DNA from: Actinomarinicola tropica
GTDB taxonomy: Bacteria > Actinomycetota > Acidimicrobiia > Acidimicrobiales > SKKL01
NCBI RefSeq assembly: GCF_009650215.1
Contig: NZ_CP045851.1
Span: 2,631,001 to 2,695,000, forward strand
Reading direction: 5' to 3'
DNA length: 64,000 bases
The position numbers were made by a program, and so were the translations under genes. Shown one piece after another: positions 44,288 to 56,400 of this stretch (positions are counted from its first letter, which is position 1; the number at the start of each line of letters is the position of its first letter). The notes beneath the pieces are model-generated. The model did not search any database and had not been told where the DNA came from. It saw only the letters and a program-made list of their open reading frames with translations.

Positions 44288-45117
44288 GTCCGTGCGCCCG
44301 CCTCCTCGAGCGCCCGCCGCACGAGCACCCGCGCCAGGTGCCGCCGGTACTCCTCCGACGCGTTGAGGTCGGCCGTGGGCTCGGTGCCCTCGTCGGCGAC
44401 CCCCGCGGCGTCGGTGAGCGACGCGCCCTGGGACAGCGCCGACTCGGCGGCCGTCGCCCGCAGCGGCGTGGAGCCCATGTTGACCAGGCCGATGCCGGTG
44501 CGTCCCGCGCCGTGCACGAGGGCCACGCCGACGATGGCCCAGTCCTGCGCCCGCCGGTTGAACTTCTGGAACGACCAGCCGACGCCCGCAGCCTTGGGGA
44601 CGCGCACCTCGGTGAGCATCTCGTCCTCGGCGAGGGCGGACTCGAAGTAGCCGGTGAAGAACTCGCCGATCGGGATCTCGCGGGTGGCGCCGCCGGCGCC
44701 GGTGGCGACCAGGGTGGCGTCGAGCGCGAGGAGCGCCGCGGGCAGATCCGATGCCGGGTCGGAGTGGGCGAGCGTGCCGCCGATGGTGCCGCGGTGGCGG
44801 ACCTGCGGGTCGCCGACGTGGGACGCGGCGTGGGCGAGCAGGGGGACCTCGGCGGCGAGGAGCGGGTCGACCTCGAGGTCGCGGTGGCGGGTGAGCGCAC
44901 CGATCGCGACGTGGTCGCCGGCGTCGCGCACGTAGCGCAGGTCCGACAGGCGTCCCACGTCGACGAGCACGCCGGGGACGGCGAGGCGCAGCTTCATCAT
45001 CGGGAGGAGCGAGTGGCCGCCGGCGAGCAGCTTGGCCTCGTCCCCGTGCCCGCCGAGGAGGGCGATGGCGTGGTCGGCGCTGTCGGCGCGGACGTACTCG
45101 AAGGCGGCGGGGATCAC
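44284..45117 (-). CDS. coxM: FAD-binding medium subunit of a CO/xanthine-dehydrogenase-type enzyme, 277 aa
   Basis: Carries FAD and passes electrons from the iron-sulfur subunit to the acceptor. FAD motifs are [28 protein letters not shown] and [27 protein letters not shown], both well conserved. [24 protein letters not shown] segment and a C-terminal [16 protein letters not shown] helix complete the family pattern. The GTG start at 45117 ([13 protein letters not shown]) overlaps the coxS stop as GTGA. A longer upstream frame runs through coxS and was rejected. Confidence 0.93.
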   Translation of the reverse strand: MIPAAFEYVRADSADHAIALLGGHGDEAKLLAGGHSLLPMMKLRLAVPGVLVDVGRLSDLRYVRDAGDHVAIGALTRHRDLEVDPLLAAEVPLLAHAASHVGDPQVRHRGTIGGTLAHSDPASDLPAALLALDATLVATGAGGATREIPIGEFFTGYFESALAEDEMLTEVRVPKAAGVGWSFQKFNRRAQDWAIVGVALVHGAGRTGIGLVNMGSTPLRATAAESALSQGASLTDAAGVADEGTEPTADLNASEEYRRHLARVLVRRALEEAGART

Positions 45118-45629
45118 GACCGCCCTCCGGAGGTGACGTCGACCGGGGTCATCGACGGCTCCGACGACGGGTCGCCCGACGCCGCGGCCAGGACCGCCTT
45201 GACGATGTTGTGGTAGCCGGTGCAGCGGCACAGGTTGCCCTCGAGGCCCTCTCGGACCTCGCGCTCGGTCGGGTCCGGGTTCTCCTCGAGCAGCGAGGTG
45301 GCGGCCATGACCATGCCCGGCGTGCAGTAGCCGCACTGGAGGCCGTGGTGCTGGCGGAACGCCTCCTGCATCGGGTGCAGCGTGCCGTCCGCCGCGGCCA
45401 GGCCCTCGATGGTGGTGATCTCGCTGCCGTCGGCCTGCACGGCGAGCACCGTGCACGACTTCACCGATTCGCCGTCGAGGTGGACGGTGCACGCGCCGCA
45501 CGACGACGTGTCGCAGCCGATGTTCGTCCCGGTGAGACCGGCGGTCTCCCGGATGAAGTGCACGAGCAGCGTGCGCGGCTCCACGTCCGCGCGGTGCTCG
45601 GCGCCGTTGATCCTCAGCGTGATCTCCAT
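45114..45629 (-). CDS. coxS: [2Fe-2S] small subunit of a CO/xanthine-dehydrogenase-type enzyme, 171 aa
   Basis: Holds two [2Fe-2S] clusters. The ferredoxin-type cluster is in [25 protein letters not shown], the second in [12 protein letters not shown] and [18 protein letters not shown]. Length and N-terminus ([28 protein letters not shown]) are standard, with a short extra C-terminal tail ([19 protein letters not shown]). Start ATG 45629. It is the first gene of the minus-strand operon coxS-coxM-coxD-coxE-coxI-coxF-mocA-coxG. Only 48 bp separate it from the ftsB stop, so the promoter is inside that gap or further upstream. Confidence 0.95.
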   Translation of the reverse strand: MEITLRINGAEHRADVEPRTLLVHFIRETAGLTGTNIGCDTSSCGACTVHLDGESVKSCTVLAVQADGSEITTIEGLAAADGTLHPMQEAFRQHHGLQCGYCTPGMVMAATSLLEENPDPTEREVREGLEGNLCRCTGYHNIVKAVLAAASGDPSSEPSMTPVDVTSGGRS

Positions 45630-45677
45630 GCATCCCCCGGCTCGTCGCTGTCGACAGTCGGGAGACTACCCCTCAGC

Positions 45678-46022
45678 TCAGGGCGCGTCGGCCGGCGGGG
45701 CAGCCGTGAAGGGCCACCCTGGGGGGATGTCGATCGGTGGCGCAGGCAGCGGGAGCAGGCTGTAGGCCTCCTCTCCCGGGCGGACCATGCCGTACTGCTC
45801 GCGGGCGAGCAGCTCGATCTCCTCCGGCGAGTCGAGCGCCGCCACGCGGGCGTCGAGCTCGGCCAGCTCGGCGTCGAGCTCCTCGAGCTCGGCCGTCGAC
45901 GCCGAGATGGCGTTGCGCTGGTCGAGCCAGGTGCGGGTCGGGAACATCGTGAGGAAGAGCGCGCCGATGACGAGGAGCGCGGCCACGACGGGCCACACGA
46001 GTCGGCGGGCGTTCGCCTCCAC
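45678..46022 (-). CDS. ftsB: FtsB/DivIC-family septum formation initiator, 114 aa
   Basis: A bitopic divisome protein. The N-terminal membrane helix is [22 protein letters not shown] (residues about 7-28), followed by a coiled coil in which [32 protein letters not shown] shows the heptad pattern. The conserved C-terminal [20 protein letters not shown] motif closes the family pattern, and a Pro-rich tail ends the protein. Start GTG 46022, 2 bp after the enolase stop, so the two genes are co-transcribed as in other actinobacteria. DUF501 and ppx, the usual next genes, are displaced. Confidence 0.93.
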   Translation of the reverse strand: MEANARRLVWPVVAALLVIGALFLTMFPTRTWLDQRNAISASTAELEELDAELAELDARVAALDSPEEIELLAREQYGMVRPGEEAYSLLPLPAPPIDIPPGWPFTAAPPADAP

Positions 46023-46024
46023 GG

Positions 46025-47422
<1,398 letters not shown>

Positions 47423-50400
47423 TCAGAGGCCGCGCAGCGCCCGGCGGACCTCGGCGGCGAGCTGGGGGACGCGCCCGGGCGAGAACATCGAGAAGTGGTC
47501 GCCGGGCACCGATACGACGTCCAGGTCGCCGGTGATGTGGCCCGTCCAGTAGTAGTCGTGCGGCTGGATGGGCCACACCTGGTCGGCCTTCAGCAGCGTG
47601 ACGTCCACGGGGTAGCTGCCGAGGCGGTGCTGCTCGGCGACGGCGGAGAAGTGGTCGAAGAGGTTGACGTGGCTGCCGTCGAGGTCGGGATCGAGGACCG
47701 GTGGCATGCGGAAGCCGTGGCGGATGAGGGTGGTCAGATAGGGGGCGACGCCCCGGACGCGGCCCGCGGCGAGGTGCCGCAGCACGTTGCGGACGCGCTC
47801 GCGCCGGCGGGGCGAGGCGCACCCCGGCGGCACGCTGTCGAAGAGCACCACCCTGGGGACCTCGGCACCGAGGTCGCGCAGGCGGTTGGCGACCTCCAGC
47901 GCGACGAGCCCCCCACCGGAGTAGCCGCCGAGCAGGTACGGGCCGGGGAGGGTGGCCTGCAGGGCGGCGGCGTACCGGTCGGCCATGGCGTCGATGCTGG
48001 GATCGGGCTCCTCCTGCCCGTCGACGCCGACGGCCTGGATGCCGAGAACCGGACGCTCGTCGGCGAGCGCCCGTGCGAGCGACCAGAGGAAGACGACGCT
48101 CCCGCCGGCCCCGTGCACGATGACGAGCGGCGTGCCCGCACCGCCCTCGGCGATCGGCACGATCGGGCTGCGTGCCGTCGACGGCACCTTGCTGTGCGCG
48201 TCCACGAAGGCCGCCATCTCGGACAACGTGGGGGCTGCGAGCACGTCGGTGAGCGCCATGTCGACGCCGAAGGCGCGACCGAGCCGGGCCACGAGCCGGA
48301 TGGCGAGGAGCGAGTGCCCGCCGAGGTCGAAGAAGTCGTCGTGGGGGCCGGGCGCCACGCCGAGCAGCTCGGCCCACATCGCCGCCAGCCGCTCGATCGT
48401 GGGACCGCCGTCGGCGCCACCCGCCACGTCGGGGGACACGGCCGTCGCGACCGGGGCGTCCGCGGCGGCCACGAGCGCGGGGAGGTCGACGCTGGACGCG
48501 AGGAGCCGGGGGCGCCCGTCGGCGAGGACGAGCTCGACGAGGCGCACCCCCTCGTCGGGGGTGATCCCCGTCGAGGACGCCAGTCCCGCCAGCGCACCGC
48601 CCCGCGCGTCGACGTCGTCGGGCACGGCGGACGCAGCGAGCGTCCGCTCCCCCTCCAAGCGCCACAGCTCGAGGCCGTGGATGCGGACGAGCGGCTCGCG
48701 GCCGGCACCGAGCACATCGACGTCGCAGGCCGACGGCTCGCCCGCCGTGCGCCGGACCACGACCTCGACCTCGCGCGGCACCGGGCCGCGCCACTCGACC
48801 GAGCGGTAGCCGATGGGCACGAAGAGCGCGTCGTCGCCCGGCTGCCGCACCAGCTGCACGGCGAGCCCCGTGGCCGCGTCGAGCAGCGCGGGGTCGGCGA
48901 CCCAGGGTGAGCGGTCCTCCGAAACGGCGGCGACGACGCGACCGCTGAGGACGTCGGCGCCGCGCGCCACCTCGGTCGGCGGCGACCAGTGAAGCCCCAG
49001 GCCGAGGTGGTCCCGCTGGCCCTCGAGGGGGTCGACGACGCTCCGTGGCACGCCGGCCAGCGGGTCCTCGACGCGTCGCGTGTCGACCTCTGCGCCGTCG
49101 ACCACCAGCTCGGCGGTGCTGTGGAGCCGCCAGCTGGCGCCGTCGGGCGCGCTCTCGAGGCGCACCTCTCGGCGTCCCTCGCCGGGAGCGGCGACGCGCA
49201 CACGCACGATCACCTGGTCCCCGTCGGGGACGGACAGCGGCTCGTGGAGGGCGACCGTCCGGAGCTGGACCGTCGTGCTGGAGGCACCGGAGATCCGGGC
49301 GGCGCCGACCATCAGCTCCAGGTGACCCGTGCCGGGGAGCACTGGATGCCCCTCGACGCGGTGCTCGCCGAGGATCCACTGCGAGGCGGGATCGAGGTGG
49401 CCGACGACGTCGATCGCGCCGTCGCGGCCGGCGACGAGCTCCTCGAACACCGGGTGCTCGACGGGCGAACCGTCCGCGAGGCCGAGCTGCGCACGCCGTG
49501 CGAACTCGTCGGCCATGCCGGTGCCCGCCCACATGCCGGAGGCGAACGTGACCACCGACAGCGGGCCGTGCGTCCCGGCGAGGGCGTCGAGGACGGCGTT
49601 CGCCGCCACGTACGCCGTCTGGCCGGCGGGGGCGAGGACGGTGGACGTCGACGACACGAGCAGCAGGAGGGGGACCTCCCGGCGGCGCAGCTCGTCGACG
49701 AGGTGCACCGCAGCGCCGGCCTTCGGCGCGACGACGGCGGTGGCGTCGTCAGGTGTCGACGTGGCGAGGAGCCGGTCGCGCAGCACGCCCGCGGCGTGCA
49801 CCACGCCGTCGAGCGGACCCACCCGGGCCACGGCGTCGTCGAGGGCCGCCGCCACCTGCGCGGGGTCGGCGAGGTCGGCGTGGACGACCTCGACGCGCGC
49901 GCCCGTCGCCTCGAGGTCGGCGATGCGACGCAGCCGGCGACTCGTCGGTTCGGACGGGCCGTGGGTGCGCAGCCACTCCGCCCGGGCGTCGCCCGCCGGC
50001 AGGGCCCGGCTCGTGGTGAGCACCAGGATGGCGCCGTGGGCGGTGGCCAGGTGCCGGGCGAGGGTGTGGCCGATGCCGCCCAGGCCGCCGGTGACCAGGT
50101 ACGTCCCCCCGTCCCGGAGGCGCCCGTCGACCTGGCCGGTGGCAGTGGTCGAGGCGAGGCGGGGCGTCAGCGGCCGCCCGTCGCGCACTGCGACGACACG
50201 CCGGCCGACGTGGGGGGTCCGGAGCTCGTCGAGGATGGCGCGCACCGCCGCGGAGGGGTCGTCGCCGACGACCACGTCGACCAGCGCCGTGTCGACCTGC
50301 GGGTACTCGCGCGGCGCCACGCGTGCCACGCCGAGCGCCAGCGCGTCCCACGGGGCGGGCGCCGGTCCGTCCACGGCGAGCCCGCCGCGCCCGACCAGGA

Positions 50401-53400
50401 CCAGACGGTGGTCGGACGTGGCGGCGGTGCCGAGGTGGTCGGCGAGGCGCACGGCGGCGTCGAGCCAGAACGGCGCGGCGTCCGCCTCGTCGCGCCGGTC
50501 GGCCCCGACGAGGAGCACCCCGTCACCGTCGGCGAGCGGGGCGCGCAGCAGGTCGTCGACGTCGCGGTGCGTGCGCACCTCGGCGGCGACCGCGTTCAGG
50601 TCCGCGACGAGGAGGTCGGCCAGCTCGTCGGTCGGGGCCAGGACCCGCCACCGCCGTACGACGGCCTCGACCGCGGCCGGATCCGGCTCCCACGCCTCGA
50701 GCCAGAGCATGTCGGTCGGATCCTCGATCCGCGCCGGCCCCTCGGCGACCTCGGGTCCGGCGGCGGTGCGGGCGCCGATCGCGGGCACCAGCGGTGTGGC
50801 CGACGGGTCGGGCGGGTCGATCCAGTGGCGCTGCCGCTGGAACGGGTACGTGGGCAGGACGACGCGGGGCGTCGTGGCGACGAGGGCGTCGAGGTCGACC
50901 GGGAGCCCGAGCGCCCACCGCTGTCCCAGCGCCTCGAGGGCCGCCGCGGTGTCGTCACCGGCCTGACGCGGGTGCCGCATCGACGCCACGGCGAGCACGG
51001 GCGGATGGTCCGCCCGGCGGGCCGTGGCGGAGAGGGTGTGCCCCGGCCCGAGCTCGACCGTCGACGTGGGACCGTCCCCGAGCACCGTGGCCAGGCCGTC
51101 GGCGAAGCGCACGGTGCCGCGCAGGTGACGCACCCAGTGCTCCGGATCGGTGACCTCACCAGGAGCGACCCACGAGCCGGTGAGGTTCGAGACGTAGGGA
51201 CGGGTCGGCTCCGAGAAGGTGACCGTCCGGGCCACCTCTCGGAACTCGTCGAGCACGGGGTCGAGCAGGACGCTGTGCGCGGCCGCGGCGAGGGGGATGC
51301 GCGACGTCTCGACGTCCCTGCCCCGCAGCAGCTCCGCCACCGCGTCGACGGCGTCGCGCTCCCCCGCGAGGACGCACTCGGCCGGACCGTTGACGACCGC
51401 CAGGGAGACCTGCGGCCCGAGGAGGTCGGCGACGTCGTCCTCGCCGAGGGGGACCACCAGCATCGCGGCGCGGTCGCCACCGACCTGCGACATGAGGCGG
51501 GAGCGGGCGACGACCAACCGCACCGCATCGGGGAGGGTGAGCACGCCGGCGAGGTGCGCCGCGACGTACTCCCCGAGGCTGTGGCCGAGCATGGCGTCCG
51601 GCTCGACGCCGAGGTCCATCCACTGCCGAGCCATCGCGAGCGACGTGGCGAACACCAGCGGGAGGGCGACGGCGGGGTCGTCGAGGTGGGCGGGGTCGGC
51701 ATCGGGCGCCAGCCCGGCGCGCACGTCGACGTCGGTGTGGCGCGCGACCTCCGCGAGGACCTCCTCCCGCACCCGGTGGAACGTGGCGAACCGTTCGTCG
51801 AGCCCGGCCCCCATCCCCGGGTGCTGGGAGCCGCCGCCGGGGAACAGGAACACGGTGCGCGGCGGCGAGCCCTCCTGGGCGACGGTCCCCGAGGCGACGC
51901 GCCGGAGCCGGGTGACGGCGTCCGCGGCGTCGGCGACCCCGACGGCCCGCCGCACGGGGAAGGCGCAGCGACCCGCCCGCAGGGTGTGGGCGACCGCGCC
52001 GAGGTCCGCCTCCGGGTGTCCCTCGAGGTGATCGGCGAGCCGGGCGGCCGACGCGGCGAGCGCGGCGTCGTCGCGGGCGGAGAGGAGCAGCACCTCGGGC
52101 CGTGCCCGTCGCGCCGTAGCCCGTCGCTCCGGGGCCTCCTCCACCACGACGTGGGCGTTGGTGCCACCGACGCCGAGCGAGCTGACGCCCGCCCGGCGCA
52201 CGCCGTCGACCTCCCACGGCGAGGCCTCCCCGCTCAACGTGAACGGCGACCCGTCCAGGTCGACGAGCGGGCTGGGCGCCGTGTGATTCGCCATCGGCGG
52301 CAGCGTGCGGTGGCGCAGCGCCTGGACCACCTTGATGAGCGACGCCGCCCCGGCGGCCGTGTCGAGGTGGCCGACGTTGGGCTTGGTCGACGTGAGCCGG
52401 CACCAACCGCGCCGACCCCCGCCGTCGAACGCCGCCGACAGCGCGGCGACCTCGATCGGGTCACCGAGCGCGGTGCCGGTGCCGTGGGCGTCGACGAGCT
52501 GGACGTCGGTGGGCGCCAAGCCGGCGACGGCCAGCGCCTCGGTGACGACGTCGGCGTGGCCGTCGACGCTCGGCGCCAGGTAGGACACCTTCCGCGCGCC
52601 GTCGTTGTTGACCGCCGACCCCTTGATGACGGCGAGGATCGGGTCGCCGTCCTCCCACGCGTCGGTGAGGCGGCGCAGCGCGACGACGGCGGCGCCGCTC
52701 GTGAGCACCGTGCCGTCGGACGCGGCGTCGAAGGCCCGGCACCGACCGGTCGGCGAGAGGATCTCCCCCTCGTGGTAGCGGTAGCCGACGCCGTGGGGCA
52801 CCTCGATCGTGACGCCGCCGGCCAGTGCCAGGTCGCACTCCATCCCGAGCAGGCTCTGCACCGCGAGGTGCACCGCCACGAGCGACGTGGAGCACGCCGT
52901 CTGCACGTTGATCGACGGACCCCGCAGGTCGAGCTTGTAGGAGACGAGGGTCGACAGGAAGTCCTTGTCGTTGCCGGTGTGGCGCAGGAGGAACCAGCCC
53001 AGCTCGTCCACCAGCTGGGGGTTCGCGAGCAGGCAGTGCACCAGGTAGGTGTTCATGCCCGACCCGGCGAACACGCCGATCGCCCCGTCGAACCGGGACG
53101 GGTCGACCGCTGCGGACTCGAGCGCCTCCCACGCGCACTCGAGGAAGTGCCGGTGCTGGGGATCCATCACGGCGGCGTCGCGCGGCCCGATCCCGAAGAA
53201 CCCGGCGTCGAACAGGTCGACGCCGTCGAGGGCGCCGGTGCGACGCACGTAGCTCGGGTCGTCGACCGTGGCGCGCGGGATGCCGGCGGCGAGGAGCTCC
53301 TCCCTGCTGAGGTCCCGGAGGCAGTCCTCGCCTCGTCGCACCCGCTCCCAGAGGACGTCGACGTCGGGAGCACCGGGGAAGCGACCGGAGATGCCGACGA

Positions 53401-53461
53401 CGGCGACGTCGTTCTCGGAGATCTCGCGGGGCTCGACGCCGGACGGATCGGTCGTGCTCAT
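47423..53461 (-). CDS. Type I polyketide synthase, KS-AT-KR-DH-ACP-TE, 2012 aa
   Basis: A single chain-extension module with release domain. KS: residues about 18-441, Cys190 in QTACSTSL, His326 in DAHGTGT, His365 in NVGHLD. AT: about 537-830, Ser628 in GHSLGEY, C-terminal AAAHS in place of HAFH/YASH, so extender choice is uncertain. KR: about 1117-1310, TGGLGGIG, Ser1271 and Tyr1284, with an LRD motif of B type. DH: about 1366-1600, GEHRVEGHPVLPG with His1367, and Asp at the DPALLD segment. ACP: about 1690-1755, Ser1717 in GGHSLL. TE: about 1775-2005, Ser1848 in GGYSGGG, His1989. No ER or MT. The N-terminal ISENDVAVVGISGRF lacks a clear docking domain. Start ATG 53461 overlaps the NRPS stop (ATGA), so the two act as one assembly line. 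Confidence 0.93.
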   Translation of the reverse strand: MSTTDPSGVEPREISENDVAVVGISGRFPGAPDVDVLWERVRRGEDCLRDLSREELLAAGIPRATVDDPSYVRRTGALDGVDLFDAGFFGIGPRDAAVMDPQHRHFLECAWEALESAAVDPSRFDGAIGVFAGSGMNTYLVHCLLANPQLVDELGWFLLRHTGNDKDFLSTLVSYKLDLRGPSINVQTACSTSLVAVHLAVQSLLGMECDLALAGGVTIEVPHGVGYRYHEGEILSPTGRCRAFDAASDGTVLTSGAAVVALRRLTDAWEDGDPILAVIKGSAVNNDGARKVSYLAPSVDGHADVVTEALAVAGLAPTDVQLVDAHGTGTALGDPIEVAALSAAFDGGGRRGWCRLTSTKPNVGHLDTAAGAASLIKVVQALRHRTLPPMANHTAPSPLVDLDGSPFTLSGEASPWEVDGVRRAGVSSLGVGGTNAHVVVEEAPERRATARRARPEVLLLSARDDAALAASAARLADHLEGHPEADLGAVAHTLRAGRCAFPVRRAVGVADAADAVTRLRRVASGTVAQEGSPPRTVFLFPGGGSQHPGMGAGLDERFATFHRVREEVLAEVARHTDVDVRAGLAPDADPAHLDDPAVALPLVFATSLAMARQWMDLGVEPDAMLGHSLGEYVAAHLAGVLTLPDAVRLVVARSRLMSQVGGDRAAMLVVPLGEDDVADLLGPQVSLAVVNGPAECVLAGERDAVDAVAELLRGRDVETSRIPLAAAAHSVLLDPVLDEFREVARTVTFSEPTRPYVSNLTGSWVAPGEVTDPEHWVRHLRGTVRFADGLATVLGDGPTSTVELGPGHTLSATARRADHPPVLAVASMRHPRQAGDDTAAALEALGQRWALGLPVDLDALVATTPRVVLPTYPFQRQRHWIDPPDPSATPLVPAIGARTAAGPEVAEGPARIEDPTDMLWLEAWEPDPAAVEAVVRRWRVLAPTDELADLLVADLNAVAAEVRTHRDVDDLLRAPLADGDGVLLVGADRRDEADAAPFWLDAAVRLADHLGTAATSDHRLVLVGRGGLAVDGPAPAPWDALALGVARVAPREYPQVDTALVDVVVGDDPSAAVRAILDELRTPHVGRRVVAVRDGRPLTPRLASTTATGQVDGRLRDGGTYLVTGGLGGIGHTLARHLATAHGAILVLTTSRALPAGDARAEWLRTHGPSEPTSRRLRRIADLEATGARVEVVHADLADPAQVAAALDDAVARVGPLDGVVHAAGVLRDRLLATSTPDDATAVVAPKAGAAVHLVDELRRREVPLLLLVSSTSTVLAPAGQTAYVAANAVLDALAGTHGPLSVVTFASGMWAGTGMADEFARRAQLGLADGSPVEHPVFEELVAGRDGAIDVVGHLDPASQWILGEHRVEGHPVLPGTGHLELMVGAARISGASSTTVQLRTVALHEPLSVPDGDQVIVRVRVAAPGEGRREVRLESAPDGASWRLHSTAELVVDGAEVDTRRVEDPLAGVPRSVVDPLEGQRDHLGLGLHWSPPTEVARGADVLSGRVVAAVSEDRSPWVADPALLDAATGLAVQLVRQPGDDALFVPIGYRSVEWRGPVPREVEVVVRRTAGEPSACDVDVLGAGREPLVRIHGLELWRLEGERTLAASAVPDDVDARGGALAGLASSTGITPDEGVRLVELVLADGRPRLLASSVDLPALVAAADAPVATAVSPDVAGGADGGPTIERLAAMWAELLGVAPGPHDDFFDLGGHSLLAIRLVARLGRAFGVDMALTDVLAAPTLSEMAAFVDAHSKVPSTARSPIVPIAEGGAGTPLVIVHGAGGSVVFLWSLARALADERPVLGIQAVGVDGQEEPDPSIDAMADRYAAALQATLPGPYLLGGYSGGGLVALEVANRLRDLGAEVPRVVLFDSVPPGCASPRRRERVRNVLRHLAAGRVRGVAPYLTTLIRHGFRMPPVLDPDLDGSHVNLFDHFSAVAEQHRLGSYPVDVTLLKADQVWPIQPHDYYWTGHITGDLDVVSVPGDHFSMFSPGRVPQLAAEVRRALRGL

Positions 53462-56400
53462 CCGCCGCCTCGTCGACCGGCTCGCGCCTGGCGACGCCGC
53501 GCCCCGCGATCGGCTCCCGTCGGCGTCGCAGGTGCGGCGTCGTCGACGGCCGCCCCGCCCGACGCCAGGCCGTGGAGGTGCGCGCCCAGCGCGGCCACCG
53601 TGGGGTGACGGAACAGGTCGGTGAGCACGAGCGGCAGCCGCGTCGCCTCCTGCAGGTGGCGGAACACGGCGACGGCGAGCAGGGAGTTGCCACCGAGGTC
53701 GAACACGTTGACCGACCGCCCGACCGGACGGTGCAGCCGCGACGACCACGCCTCGGCGACCAGCGCCTCCATGTCGTCGACCGGCACGTCCTCCGGGGCG
53801 AGCGGCGCATCCAGATCGGCTGGCGCGTCGGGCAGCGCCGCCCGGTCGATCTTGCCGTTCGGCGTCAGCGGCATGTCGTCGACCACGCCGACGGCGTCGG
53901 GGACCATGATGGCGGGCAGCGACCGACGGGCCTCGGCGAGCAGCGCCGGGACGTCGGCCTCCTGCCCGGCCGCCGGCTTCACGAAGGCGACGAGCCGAGC
54001 GTCTGCACCCTCCCCTCGGATGACGACGATCGCCCGGTCGACCGCCGGGTGCGCGTCGAGGACCGCCTCGATCTCGCCGAGCTCGATGCGGTGACCGCGG
54101 ATCTTCACCTGGAAGTCGGCCCGACCGGCGAACCGCACGACGCCGTCGCCGTCGATGCTCGCCAGGTCCCCGGTGGCGTAGGTCCGCCCGAGGCCGCCGC
54201 GGTCGACGAACCGCTCGGCGGTCAGCTCCGGGCGTCCCAGGTAGCCGCGGGCGACGCCCTCGCCACCGATGTGCAGCTCGCCGAGCGCGCCGAGGGGCAG
54301 CGGGGTCCCGTCGGGGTCGAGGACGTGCACCGTGGTGTTGGCGATCGGGCGCCCGATGGGCACGGCGCCGTCCGACGGGCCCTCGACCTCGTGCACCAGG
54401 GACCAGATCGTGGTCTCGGTCGGTCCGTACATGTTCGTGAGGCGACCGGGCACGGTGCGACGGAGCTCGTCCGCCACCTTCTCGCTCAACGCCTCGCCGC
54501 CCACCATCAGGTGCCGGACGCGGCCCAGCGCCGCCCGGTCGTCGGGGTCGGCGAGGAGGATCTCGGCCAGCGAGGGCGTGCACTGCAGGTGGGTGACGTC
54601 GTGGCGAGCGACGAGCGCGGCGACCGACTCGTCGTCGTCGGCCTCCGCGGGGCCGACGGCACCGGCGAGCACCAGGCGTCGGGCGGCGTCGATGTGGGCC
54701 AGCGATCCGAGGACGTCGTCGGTGGCGACGCCGAAGTCGATCAGGCACGCGACCTCGTCGGCACCGGCCTCCGCGACGGCGACGGCGAGCGCTGCGGCAT
54801 CCTCGGGCGTGCCGAACATCCCGCTCGTCTCCATGTAGCGCTCGGTGGCCATCGTGAGGAGCTGGTCCATCTCCTCGGGCGAGAGCGATCGGAAGGCCTC
54901 GTCGGCGTCGGCGCCGGCGTTGGCGAAGGTGGGGAAGGCCGATGCCATGTTCTTGATGAGCCCGGTGGCGCTCGACAGGTACGCGCGCATCGGCCCCTCG
55001 GCCCGGGCGCGGGCGGCCGCCCCGTCGGGGTCGAGGTGGGTGTGCAGCATCAGGGTGACGTGGCCGTCGCCCGGGTGCCCGGCCTCGCGCCAGGCCCGCC
55101 GGTAGACGTCGACGTTGGTCGCGAGCTGCTCGATCGACTGGCCGAGCAGGTGGGTGAGCAGGTTGTGACCGGCGCGACCGGCCTGCTCGAACGTGGCCGT
55201 CGTACCGGCCGACGTCAGCCAGGTCGGAAGCTCCGACTGCACGGGCCGCGGCAGCGTGGAAACGGCGATCGGCTCCCCGTCGGGGCCGGGCAGCTCCAGG
55301 GCGTCGCCCCGCCACAGGGCCCGGACCTCGTCGATGCGGCGCGGCAGGTCGGCGCGGGCCGTGCCGTGGGACGCGGGGTTGAGGACGAAGTCGCGCGGCT
55401 GCCAGCCGGGGGCGAACGAGATGCCCACCCGCCCGTGGGACAGGTTGTCGACGAACGCCCACTCCTCGGCCACGCGGGCGCTGGCGTGGAGCGGGAGCAC
55501 CACGCTGCCGGCCCGGATGTGGACCCGCTCGGTGACGGCCGCGACGGCGGCTGCGGCAACGCTCGGGTTGGGGTACGCCCCGCCGAAGTCGTGGAAGTGC
55601 CGCTCGGGGAGCCAGACGGCCTCGAACCCGTGTGCGTCGGCGAATCGGGCGCTCTCGAGCAGCAGCCGGTAGCCCTCGGCCGCCTGCTCGTGGCCGGCGG
55701 CGAAGTAGAAGAGGCTCCAGGTGGGGACGCGCCGCGCCGTCGCCCGTCGCGCCGCACCGGCCGCTGCGGCGATCCCTTGCCGCTGGACGACGACGTGGAA
55801 CCCGCGGGTCAGCGTCCACAGCAGCTCGAGGACCGAGATGTCGAACGACAGGCTGGTGACCGCGAGCCACGTGCCCGGCGGGTCGTGGTCGATCACGTCG
55901 TCCATGCCGGCGAAGAAGTTCGTGACGTTGCGGTGCTCGAGGACGACGCCCTTCGGCCGGCCGGTGGACCCCGACGTGTAGATGACGTAGGCGACGTCGT
56001 CCGCGGTGTGGGGCGACGTCGGCGCGGGCCCGCGCGGGACGCCGCCGTCCGTGGGGTCGACGACGGGCCGGCCCTCGACGCCCAGCCGGTCGGCGGTGGT
56101 GCGTTCGGCGACGACGACGGCGAGGTCGGCGTCCTCGACCATGAAGCGCAGCCGCTCCTCCGGGTAGTCCGGGTCGAGGGGGACGTAGGCGGCCCCGGTG
56201 GCCATCGCGGCCAGCACGGCGGTGACGAGGTCGATCCCGCGCGGCACCGCGATGCCCACGAGCGACCCGGTGGACGCGCCGGCCTCGGCCAGGCGCGCCG
56301 CCAGGTGGTCGACGCGCGCCGCCAGCGCGGCGTAGGTGAGCGTCTGGTCCCCGCAGGTCACCGCCGGGGCGTCAGGGGTGGCCGCGACTCGAGCGCGGAA

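Noticed and set aside
54670-55782. Possible assembly error or mobile insertion in the A domain
   Set aside because: The frame is continuous, A-domain motifs flank it correctly, and luciferase-like domains at this site are a known NRPS architecture.
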